Source of the DNA: JAKAGZ01 sp963772675
GTDB lineage: Bacteria; Bacteroidota; Ignavibacteria; Ignavibacteriales; Ignavibacteriaceae
Length of the DNA: 64,000 nt
Assembly: GCA_963772675.1 (NCBI GenBank)
Contig: CAVYYF010000012.1
Coordinates: forward strand, 1-64,000
Reading direction: 5' to 3'
Under the pieces are notes generated by a model. The model saw only the letters and a list, made by a program, of their open reading frames with translations, made no database searches and was not told the DNA's origin. Shown here piece by piece: positions 26,980 through 35,110 of this stretch (positions within the stretch are counted from its first letter, which is position 1; each line of letters starts with the position of its first letter). The translations under genes were made by a program, and so were the position numbers.

Positions 26980-28983
26980 TTAACCTTCTTCGTCTTCCTT
27001 TTTATTCTTATCGTCTTCTTTTTCGTCTATCGCATCAGAGTCAGAACTATGTCTTGCTTTAAGTTCTTTCCGCCATTGTAATGATCTCGGCAACCAGAGA
27101 AGAGTATGTATACCTGCAAGGAGAAATGTGATTACAAGCAAGCCGGTCATACCTCTAAATGTCCAGTATAAGATTGGATATTTAACCGGGTCGTGGTGTG
27201 TAGCGTGAGTGAAATAACCAGCAAATTTTCTCGTTGCACCTTGATGACATTTCTGACATGTTTTTAATATATTTTCGTGACTTACGTGCGATTCAGGATT
27301 ATCTACAGGTAAAATATCGTGAGCACCATGACAGTCGAAACATTTTGCAGTTTTAGAGTAGCCTAATTTGGAAACCTGTCCGTGGAAAGTATCGAAATAT
27401 GTATCAGCAATTTTCTCGTGACATCTTCCGCAAGTGTTCATAATACTTAATCTGAATCCTGAAGCATCTGTTCTTGATATTTCATGAGCTGAATGACAAT
27501 CATTACAGACAGGCAGAGTCTTCCTGTTACTTTTATCAAAAGTTGCCGAATGAACACTTTTTGAAAACTTTTCCTCTATGCCATAATGACAAGCACCGCA
27601 GGTAGAAGCGATATTATTTCTGTTTATGCTTGAATTAGGATCGCTGTGGGGGAGCTCGTGGTGAGCGGTGTGACAATCAGTACAGGTAGCAGTAACGGTC
27701 AAACCACTTTTCAATAATCCTTTTCCATGTATACTTTCAGTGTAATTTCCGATTATGTTGTGTTCTGTCCCAACATATTTCATTGCGGCTGGTTCACCTT
27801 TGCGATGGCATTTTCCGCAGAGATTAGGAATGTTCGTGTGAAAAGTAGGCGATAACGGATTTTTTGTCCTTAATACATGATGAGAACCGTGACACTCTTC
27901 ACAGGTTGGTGCATTTGGATCATTCTTGGCAAATAGTTGTCCGTGTGTACTTTCTCTGTATTGATCTCCTTCAGTTGCATGACAGATTGAGCAATCAACT
28001 TGTGAAGTTATTCCTTCACAAGGACGAACATGTGCAGGGTTCACAGTATTGTGACATTGGCTACAGGCAATCTTTGAATGAGCAGAACCTTCAAGATTTA
28101 ATACGTCTACAAACATTGAACGGCCATCTTTTGATTTTAGATTAGTTCTGCCGTGGCAGTTCAGACAATCCTGATTAGCCACATTATTTCCATAAACAGG
28201 TTGCTGAATTTTATGCGGGGGATGACAATCAATACATACAGGAAGTGCATGTGGTTTTAACTCCCACAATTTACCTTTAATTATTTTTCTGTGAACCTGT
28301 TCAATTTGCATGTGACATTTTGTACAGGTTGTCGCAATATTATTTCTTGCAATAGTTGATCTCGGGTCTGAGTGTGGTAAAATCCTGTGAGGAGAGTGAC
28401 AGGAGGCACAGGTAGCAGCAACTCCCAATCCTTTTTTAAGCAAACCATCACCGTGCATACTTTCAGAATAATTTTCCAGAATATGATCTTCCGGTATTTT
28501 TCTTTGCACCTGAACGGGAGCGCCTTCTCTGTGGCAGCTTCCACACAAAAAAGGAATCTTTATTGGCGCGACAGCCGAGTTTGGATCTTTAACTTTTATA
28601 ATGCCATGAGAACCATGACAGGTTTGGCAAGTCGGAGCTAATTTATCACCGCTCTCATATGATTTCCCATGGATGCCTTCGCTAAATAATTCCTGAGCTT
28701 CCTCATGGCAGGGTATGCACTGAGCTTTTGCGACATTTTCTTTGTGAGGAAAATCTGTACCCTCAAGATCAGCGTGACACGAAATGCAATCAACATCTTT
28801 ATGAACTGAACCCTGTAATATTTTTTGATCTACAAAAACGTGGATAGTTTTACCATTTATTTGCCCGGTAAGGGTTTTATCAGAATGGCACATAAGACAA
28901 TCATCATTTGATTGTCCAAATGAAGGCTGCAGCGAATACAACGCTACAAATAATATCGAAATAGCAAGATTACGGTAGAACAA
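26980..28983 (-). CDS. Nineteen-heme c-type cytochrome
   Basis: Large periplasmic multiheme protein, 667 aa. Signal peptide ends near SFGQ; 19 CXXCH sites run from CLMCH (residue 29) to CQKCH (576); one transmembrane helix (about 608-630) and an acidic/basic cytoplasmic tail follow. Residues 119-223 and 361-465 are an internal duplication of about 105 residues with four hemes each (HGSH..., ILPHSDPRST and ELPHSDPNSS). The start is TTG 28983 with GGGGT upstream. The N-terminal QSNDDCLMCHSD is shared with the next gene upstream. Likely an electron conduit or capacitor partnered with the adjacent cytochrome b. Confidence 0.92.
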   Translation of the reverse strand: MFYRNLAISILFVALYSLQPSFGQSNDDCLMCHSDKTLTGQINGKTIHVFVDQKILQGSVHKDVDCISCHADLEGTDFPHKENVAKAQCIPCHEEAQELFSEGIHGKSYESGDKLAPTCQTCHGSHGIIKVKDPNSAVAPIKIPFLCGSCHREGAPVQVQRKIPEDHILENYSESMHGDGLLKKGLGVAATCASCHSPHRILPHSDPRSTIARNNIATTCTKCHMQIEQVHRKIIKGKLWELKPHALPVCIDCHPPHKIQQPVYGNNVANQDCLNCHGRTNLKSKDGRSMFVDVLNLEGSAHSKIACSQCHNTVNPAHVRPCEGITSQVDCSICHATEGDQYRESTHGQLFAKNDPNAPTCEECHGSHHVLRTKNPLSPTFHTNIPNLCGKCHRKGEPAAMKYVGTEHNIIGNYTESIHGKGLLKSGLTVTATCTDCHTAHHELPHSDPNSSINRNNIASTCGACHYGIEEKFSKSVHSATFDKSNRKTLPVCNDCHSAHEISRTDASGFRLSIMNTCGRCHEKIADTYFDTFHGQVSKLGYSKTAKCFDCHGAHDILPVDNPESHVSHENILKTCQKCHQGATRKFAGYFTHATHHDPVKYPILYWTFRGMTGLLVITFLLAGIHTLLWLPRSLQWRKELKARHSSDSDAIDEKEDDKNKKEDEEG

Positions 28984-29082
28984 ATTTTAGACCCCTATAT
29001 AAAATCATTTCGTTTTTTTATTTGAACTGAAATGACATTCTTTTTGCTATGATCAGAATTAACTATATAATTAAAATTTTTA

Positions 29083-31230
29083 TTATTCTTTACTTTTTTG
29101 ATCCTGATTCTCTTTTTTAATTTTATCCAGCTCAGCCGGATGTTCTTCTGCCATTTCTTCTTCAGTAATTGTACCCTTTATCCATGCCAGACTCATCGGA
29201 TAAACATCAGGATTAAAGATTACGAAATAAAAGTGCCATACGACAATTGCTAGGAAAGCAAGCCAGGCTTCATAGTAGTGAATTGTTCTGGCAACATCCC
29301 ATCCCAGTTTTGTTAACAAACCTATAAAGGTATTGTCAAACCATAAAATAATGCCAGTTATAGTCATTACAAATGTTCCCCAAATAAGTGCCCAGTATTC
29401 TGCTTTTTCTACATAGCTGAATCTTCCGAGTTTAGGTTTTGTTTTGGAAATACCGAGATTGAATTTTGCAACACCAATTGCATCTGTAATATCAGAATAT
29501 TTCGGAAGCAGATCCCTTATTAGTTCTTTACCTCTCGCTGTAAAAAAGATATAGTATAAATGATATAAAGAAGCAGCAACCATCACTACTGCTGCAACCC
29601 TGTGTATAATTCCACGAATTTCAAATCCGTACCTGCTTAAATCTCTTAAATGACTAACCCACCATGCATCCGGGAATTTGAGCATAAATCCTGTAACAAC
29701 CAGAGTGAGGAAACTGCTTAACAATGCAAAATGTTGTATCCTTTCACCAAGGGTCATTCTTACATAAAGCGAATGCCCGTATTGTTCTTCCTTAATAAGG
29801 CCTCTTTGTTTCATCTTTTTAATTTTAGCCTTCTTAATGAAGTCAAGGAAATTATGCAAAAACATTCCACCAATTACAATGACTATTAGGAGGATATATG
29901 CGTTTGCAATCCAGTATAGTATAGGTTCATCTTTTTTAGTCATAGAAATGTGGACTTGCCCAACAGTAAAGTTTTCATTAGCGCCTGGATGACATTTGCC
30001 ACAGGTTTTTACAAGATTTCCTTTGTAAACAGTTGAAGTTGGGTCACTAGCAGGTTTGATGTTATGGGCACTGTGACAACTGGCACAGTTTGCGACTGTT
30101 GTTGAACCACCTTCAATAGCAAGCCCGTGGTATGAATCCTTAAAAGTTTCAGGCCTGTTTGGCGATAAACCAAATTTGCTAGTCAACTTTACTGAACTAT
30201 GGCATGGTGTACATACCTGTGAAGAAACATTTTGGGCGGAAACAGGAGATAGTGGATTTGATGGTTGCAGTATGTTATGTTCGCCATGACAGTTTGTACA
30301 AACAGGCGCATCAGTATTCCCCTTTGCAACTGCAACACCATGAATACTTTCATTATACACTTTTTCAATATTTCCATGGCATTTACCACACGTATTTGGA
30401 ATATTTGTTTTAAATACAGTTGATCTTGGATCTGTTCCTTTTTGCATTTCGTGTGCAGTGTGGCAGTCAACGCAATTTGCTGCTTTTACATTTCCGCCAT
30501 TTAATGCCTTACCATGTACGCTATTTTCATAAGATTTTATAAATGCTGTAGTAGGAGCGATTCTCTTTCTTACATCAGGATTATCCAGGTGACAGGAGAG
30601 ACATAATTTTTCTTGGGAAATTTTAACCTGTAATGGAGCACGTTTTATGGTGATATCTGTAATTGGTGACTCATGGCAGATTAAACAATTCGGTGCCCCT
30701 TTCAATTTATTTTTGTAAGCTACATAATGCGACGATTTCAGAAACTTTTCTTTTTCTGATTGGTGGCATCTGCCACATCCATTAACAATATTGTCTTTAT
30801 AAAATGGCGAACCTTTTTGTTTTGGAGAAATAATATTATGTGTACCGTGGCAGTCCTTACAATTTTCTCCTACTTTGGTTCCTGTTCCTTTCGTTTTTAA
30901 AATTTGTGGATGAAACTGATGTTTAACAGGTGCATCATTATGGCAATTAACACATTTTACAGGTTTAATGTTTTCCTTGTGAGGCATTGCATCAGGATCG
31001 AAACCTATGTGGCAGGAAATACAATTTAATTTTGCATGAGGCGATTTTTGAAGAACAGCCTCATCTACGAATAATGAAATTGTTTTGCCGTTTCTCTCAG
31101 TTGTAAGTGTGTTGTCGCTGTGGCACATGAGGCAATCGTCATTCGATTGTGCCTGAGCAAAATTAGCGAATATAATAACAGATAATATAATTATAAGATA
31201 TGCGAGGTGACAGGCTTTTTTTATATACAT
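29083..31230 (-). CDS. Thirteen-heme cytochrome c fused to di-heme cytochrome b (CbcL-like)
   Basis: Predicted menaquinol-oxidising electron-transfer protein, 715 aa from ATG 31230. A signal peptide ends in QAQ. Thirteen CXXCH sites (CLMCH to CGKCH) occupy residues 35 to about 410. Then comes a membrane part with about six helices and histidines in RIQHFAL, RGIIHRVA, YHLYY, RTIHYYEA and WHFYF, ending in a charged tail. The c-plus-b fusion is the layout of CbcL in Geobacter, which has nine c-hemes and is needed for low-potential Fe(III) reduction; here the heme domain is larger. First large gene of the respiratory operon. Confidence 0.9.
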   Translation of the reverse strand: MYIKKACHLAYLIIILSVIIFANFAQAQSNDDCLMCHSDNTLTTERNGKTISLFVDEAVLQKSPHAKLNCISCHIGFDPDAMPHKENIKPVKCVNCHNDAPVKHQFHPQILKTKGTGTKVGENCKDCHGTHNIISPKQKGSPFYKDNIVNGCGRCHQSEKEKFLKSSHYVAYKNKLKGAPNCLICHESPITDITIKRAPLQVKISQEKLCLSCHLDNPDVRKRIAPTTAFIKSYENSVHGKALNGGNVKAANCVDCHTAHEMQKGTDPRSTVFKTNIPNTCGKCHGNIEKVYNESIHGVAVAKGNTDAPVCTNCHGEHNILQPSNPLSPVSAQNVSSQVCTPCHSSVKLTSKFGLSPNRPETFKDSYHGLAIEGGSTTVANCASCHSAHNIKPASDPTSTVYKGNLVKTCGKCHPGANENFTVGQVHISMTKKDEPILYWIANAYILLIVIVIGGMFLHNFLDFIKKAKIKKMKQRGLIKEEQYGHSLYVRMTLGERIQHFALLSSFLTLVVTGFMLKFPDAWWVSHLRDLSRYGFEIRGIIHRVAAVVMVAASLYHLYYIFFTARGKELIRDLLPKYSDITDAIGVAKFNLGISKTKPKLGRFSYVEKAEYWALIWGTFVMTITGIILWFDNTFIGLLTKLGWDVARTIHYYEAWLAFLAIVVWHFYFVIFNPDVYPMSLAWIKGTITEEEMAEEHPAELDKIKKENQDQKSKE

Positions 31231-31308
31231 TTTTTGAAACAACTAAATTTTTCCCGGATGTGTATTTAAATATCTGAGTACGTTATAACAAATACTCTAA
31301 ATTTTTTA

Positions 31309-31386
31309 TCAAACAAAAGAAAATGCAAAACCGAACAGCGCTACAATTACAAAAATAAAAACCAGGTAAGAAATTATATTTTTCAT
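31309..31386 (-). CDS. 25-residue single-helix membrane peptide
   Basis: Not recognised as a known family. A short reading frame, ATG 31384-31386 to TGA, encoding one hydrophobic helix: MKNIISYLVFIF, then VIVALFGFAFSFV. AAGGAAATAAA directly upstream is a good ribosome site. It lies about 80 bases before the 13-heme fusion gene on the same strand, at the likely head of the respiratory operon. Tiny one-helix subunits are common in membrane electron-transfer complexes. Length makes chance hard to exclude. Confidence 0.5.
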   Translation of the reverse strand: MKNIISYLVFIFVIVALFGFAFSFV

Positions 31387-31556
31387 TTTATTTCCTTTTC
31401 GTTTGAGTTGCTAATCATAACTTAGTTTGCAATAAAAGGCAAACATTATACCATCTCTATCTTGCAGAAAAGGCTTTAATTTTGCCTATTTTAGGCGTTT
31501 TTTCTCAAGGATAAGAAGCAATAAATTTAGTAATTCTCAGTTATGAAAAGATATTT

Positions 31557-32342
31557 TTAGCTTAGTTGTGCATTACCAGGGTTCATTCGCTGCATTAGTT
31601 CTTCAGCAAGCTGTAAAAATGCTACCGAACCTTTAGCGGAAGCGTCATAGAGTATAGCTGGCGTTTTATTGTACGTTGCCTCTGCCAGGGCAGTGTTTTT
31701 GGGGATAAAGGTTTTAAATATCAAAGCTTCATGATCCTTTTTCAATTCCTCAAGTATCAGGTTGGATATTTTTGTTCGGGGTTCAAACATATTTAACAAT
31801 ATCCCTTCTACTACAAGTAAGCTGTTTCCCTGCTTTTTTACCCACTCAACATGCTCAAGCATTCTTTTGATTGCTATAAGTGAAAAGGTTTCAGCCAACA
31901 TTGGTAATATAGCTGAATCCGATGCGAGAAGTGCACAGGTTGTTAGACCTCGAAGGTAAGGGGGGCAATCAATTATAATGTAATCGTAGTTATAAATCAA
32001 TCCCCTGAGTACGTATCTGAGCATCATTTTATTATCTGCCAGACGATTCAATCTTTCCTCATTGATGAAATCATCTATTCTTGAGGGAATAAAATCCAGG
32101 TTGTGTATTTCTGTCTTATGGATAACCTCATTAACAGATTTCGTAAAGTTGAATATTTCAAAAACACCACCTTTCATACTTTCGGAGTTGAGTCCAAATG
32201 CAATACCACAGGTTCCCATTGGGTCAAGGTCAACAACCAGGACTTTTTTATCTGCGATAGCCAGACTGGCTGCCAGATTCACCGCTGTTGTACTTTTTCC
32301 TACGCCTCCTTTAGGAACGGCGATTGCAATTATTTTACCCAT
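31557..32342 (-). CDS. ParA/MinD-family ATPase
   Basis: A 261-aa P-loop ATPase with the deviant Walker A box KGGVGKST (11-18), signature VDLDPMGTC and IIDCPPY Walker B-like region. Family members position DNA, plasmids or large protein complexes. No ParB gene or parS site is seen next to it, so an orphan role in placing a cellular complex, or soj-like chromosome partitioning with a distant partner, are both possible. It stands between the respiratory operon and the stress-protein gene on the same strand with long gaps (over 200 bases) on each side. Confidence 0.88.
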   Translation of the reverse strand: MGKIIAIAVPKGGVGKSTTAVNLAASLAIADKKVLVVDLDPMGTCGIAFGLNSESMKGGVFEIFNFTKSVNEVIHKTEIHNLDFIPSRIDDFINEERLNRLADNKMMLRYVLRGLIYNYDYIIIDCPPYLRGLTTCALLASDSAILPMLAETFSLIAIKRMLEHVEWVKKQGNSLLVVEGILLNMFEPRTKISNLILEELKKDHEALIFKTFIPKNTALAEATYNKTPAILYDASAKGSVAFLQLAEELMQRMNPGNAQLS

Positions 32343-32640
32343 TAATTCTTATGATTTATCAAAACTGAAAGTTATATCAATTTATAATTTATTGATGATA
32401 CAATCTAAATTACAAAATCTTTGCTAATATTACATCGTTACCTTGCTCTTGTAGTGACGATATTAGTATGATTTTAAAACATAGGGACTTTTAGGTTGAA
32501 AGTAGAGTTTAACATTTTTATGAAGTTAATAAGTATCAGTATTTTTTAACTTTTGGGCCACAACCCTTCAAAATAATAAATATTTAGCAGAAATATTTAT
32601 TCCTAAGTTGTAAATGCAATCAGAGTTATGTGATTATCAT

Positions 32641-33129
32641 CTATTGAGTTAAAGAATTCCAAATAACCGGTGAAAAATTTTCCCCGGTGGCTAAATCATT
32701 ATTTGTTATTAAAACAACTGGAATTTTGGAATATCTGGTTACTTTTTCTGTTACTTTTCCCGGCATCAGATTAGCTTCGCCTGACCAATCGTTTGTAGCA
32801 AGGACAATAAGGGATATACCGGAATCTCTGGAGTAGCTCAAAATCTGATCGTAAGCTTTTCCCGTTCTGATAACTTCTTTTATCGTAAGGTTGGGATCAG
32901 GTATAGAGTTGATAAATTTTTTCATATCCTTTTGCAATCTCTCAATACCTTCCTGAATTAAACCGTGATCGTCAGAATAATTGAATTTTATTCCTGGTAT
33001 AGGTTCGATGCAATGAAGGAGATGTATAATAGCTTCGTGTTTTTTTGCAACACTGACAGCATATCTGAATGCGGAGACTGAATTTGCCGAAAAGTCTGTT
33101 GGGACAAGAATATTTTGAATTCCTTCCAT
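32641..33129 (-). CDS. Universal stress protein (UspA family)
   Basis: A 162-aa UspA-fold protein: NILVPTDFSANS at the N terminus, HLLHCIEP, and a C-terminal LIVLATNDWSG...PGKVTEKVTRYSKIPVVLI. The usual ATP-binding glycine pattern GxxG(9)GS/T is incomplete (PGKVTEKV), so nucleotide binding is doubtful. I chose ATG 33129, eight codons inside the longest frame, because GGAGGGC lies at the right distance upstream. It follows the REC-protein gene by 20 bases, suggesting a two-gene unit tied to stress signalling. Confidence 0.87.
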   Translation of the reverse strand: MEGIQNILVPTDFSANSVSAFRYAVSVAKKHEAIIHLLHCIEPIPGIKFNYSDDHGLIQEGIERLQKDMKKFINSIPDPNLTIKEVIRTGKAYDQILSYSRDSGISLIVLATNDWSGEANLMPGKVTEKVTRYSKIPVVLITNNDLATGENFSPVIWNSLTQ

Positions 33130-33149
33130 AGCGCCCTCCGTGCTATGAA

Positions 33150-33512
33150 TCAAGCGGTGAGCGAGCTCATCTTTACTGCAATTTCATTCAGGTCATAAGG
33201 TTTGTAGAAAACAGAATTAACTTTTTCTCTAATCTTCTTATCAATTTCAGAAAATTGTTTTTTGTAAACGTACGTTAGTATAATCGGTAGTTTGGAATTT
33301 TTACTTCTGATATTTTCACATAAAACTTCAACTTCCAGAGACGGTTCGGTATCCATCAAGACCAGGTCCACACTAGAATTATTTGAAACACTTTTAATTA
33401 CTTCCAGATCAGTAGTAGTTGTTATATTATATTTGTCCTGAAGGAACATTAGCAAACTTACGCATAAATTAAAATCAGGACTATAGAAAAGTATTTTCTT
33501 AAAATTGTTCAA
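33150..33512 (-). CDS. Single-domain response-regulator receiver-like protein
   Basis: A 120-aa stand-alone REC-like domain with no output domain. The phospho-acceptor region VLMDTEPS (Asp near 54) and the conserved lysine in FYKPYD (near 104) are present. The N-terminal acidic pair that binds magnesium is not clear: the segment is LFYSPDFN, with only one Asp. It may therefore be a degenerate receiver that works without phosphorylation. TTG start with AAGG upstream. It pairs with the universal stress gene downstream. Confidence 0.7.
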   Translation of the reverse strand: MNNFKKILFYSPDFNLCVSLLMFLQDKYNITTTTDLEVIKSVSNNSSVDLVLMDTEPSLEVEVLCENIRSKNSKLPIILTYVYKKQFSEIDKKIREKVNSVFYKPYDLNEIAVKMSSLTA

Positions 33513-33740
33513 GTGCTACCTTATGAGAATGTATGGCATTTGGAAAACTGGTACTATTTATGTGCCAAGATTGAGGAGTTGAAATTAATGGAAATGCACC
33601 ATAAAAATGATAAAAAAAGGCAAAAATCAAATGTTTGAGGGGTTTTCCGAGAGGTTTATTTCTCAAATTTGAAAATGCAGAAGTTCCTGCTTTTAGAAAG
33701 CGAGAATTGCAGGTAATATAATTTTAATTAAAAGTTGCTT

Positions 33741-35096
33741 TCAGTGTGTAATATCGAGTTCCTTTAATTTTCGATAAAGAGTTGATAACCCCACCTGTAG
33801 CAATTCAGATGTTTTTTCTTTGTCGTTGCTATTAGATTCGAGTGCTTTTAATATATATTCTTTTTCAAACCTTCGGATCGCAACTTCAAGCGATCCCAAT
33901 TTGGAAAAATCAACTGATGAACTTGATTGTGAAAAAGTCTCAGGAAGATCTTCCAAAGTTATAAAATCATTTTTACAGAAAATAACAGCTCGCTCCATTA
34001 CATTCTCCAGTTCCCGGACCTCTCCTTTCCATTCGTAGGATATTAATGCACGAATTACTTCGTTGTCTATTCCTTTAATATTTTTATTCATTTCTGTTCT
34101 ATACTTATTAAGGAAATGGTCTGCAAGCAAGGGAATATCTTCTTCTCTTTCTTTAAGAGAGGGGAGCGGTATTTCAATTACGTTAAGCCTGTAATAAAGA
34201 TCTTCTCTGAAATTTCCGGCTTTTATTTCTTCTTTAAGCTCTCTGTTGGTTGATGCTATTATCCTTACATTGACCGGCAATGAGATTGTAGTACCGACAG
34301 GTGTTACTTCTCTTTCTTGAAGGGCTCTCAAAAATTTTACTTGCAGAGGCAGCGGTAGTTCGCTTATCTCGTCCAGGAAAAGAGTACCACCGTCAGCAGC
34401 TTTTATGAGTCCTTCTTTATCAGAAATCGCCCCTGTAAAAGCTCCTTTCTTATGACCGAATAATTCACTTTCTATCAGGTTTTCGGCAATTGCGCCACAG
34501 TTTACAGCAATAAAAGGTTTATTCTGTCTTTTACTTTTGAAGTGAAGCGAACGTGCTACAAGTTCCTTACCCGTACCGCTTTTCCCAGTGATCATAACAG
34601 AACTGTCGGTTTCGGCTACAGTTTGTATCATCTCATATACTTTTCTGATTGAAGGGCTTCTGCCGACGATGTCTTCAAAATCATAATTTCTCTGTATCTC
34701 TTTTTTAAGTATTCTGTTTTCAAGTAAAAGGCTTTTTATTTCGAATAATCTCTTGACTTTAATTAATAGTTCATCAAATTCGACAGGCTTTAGTATGTAG
34801 TCTGTTGCACCGCTTCGCAATGCTGTGATCGCTGTATCAAGAGATCCAAAGGCAGTTATAACAATAAAAGAAGTTTGAATATTTAGTTTTTTAATTTCTT
34901 CAATTAATTGAGTGCCTTTCATTTGAGGCATCTCAATATCTGTGATGACCAGATCAAACGGCCCTTCGAGTAATTTATCATATGCAGCCTTTCCGTTTTC
35001 GGCTTCTTCAACTGCATAGCCTTCTTTCTTTAAAACGAAAGAAAGGGATTCTCTTATTATATCTTCGTCATCAACTACTAATATTTTTTGTGGCAT
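33741..35096 (-). CDS. Sigma-54-dependent NtrC-type response regulator
   Basis: Transcription activator, 451 aa. An N-terminal receiver has acidic pair Asp9/Asp10 and phospho-acceptor Asp53 (ITDIEMPQ). The central AAA+ domain has Walker A GKSGTGKE, the sigma-54 contact loop GAFTGA, and Walker B LFLDEIS. A C-terminal Fis-type helix-turn-helix ends in GLSTLYRKLKEL. It follows its likely kinase with a 14-base gap. Activity requires sigma-54 (RpoN), not encoded in the window. Targets could include nearby respiratory genes; I found no clear -24/-12 promoter. Confidence 0.95.
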   Translation of the reverse strand: MPQKILVVDDEDIIRESLSFVLKKEGYAVEEAENGKAAYDKLLEGPFDLVITDIEMPQMKGTQLIEEIKKLNIQTSFIVITAFGSLDTAITALRSGATDYILKPVEFDELLIKVKRLFEIKSLLLENRILKKEIQRNYDFEDIVGRSPSIRKVYEMIQTVAETDSSVMITGKSGTGKELVARSLHFKSKRQNKPFIAVNCGAIAENLIESELFGHKKGAFTGAISDKEGLIKAADGGTLFLDEISELPLPLQVKFLRALQEREVTPVGTTISLPVNVRIIASTNRELKEEIKAGNFREDLYYRLNVIEIPLPSLKEREEDIPLLADHFLNKYRTEMNKNIKGIDNEVIRALISYEWKGEVRELENVMERAVIFCKNDFITLEDLPETFSQSSSSVDFSKLGSLEVAIRRFEKEYILKALESNSNDKEKTSELLQVGLSTLYRKLKELDITH

Positions 35097-35110
35097 AACT
35101 TTTCCTCTGG

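Noticed and set aside
31485..31512. Small GCCTA/TAGGC hairpin followed by T residues
   Set aside because: Only a four- or five-base stem, and the T-run is on the + strand where no gene ends; too weak to call a terminator.
33513..33740. Sigma-54 (-24/-12) promoter near the NtrC-type regulator
   Set aside because: TGGC-like words occur but without a properly spaced TTGC partner.
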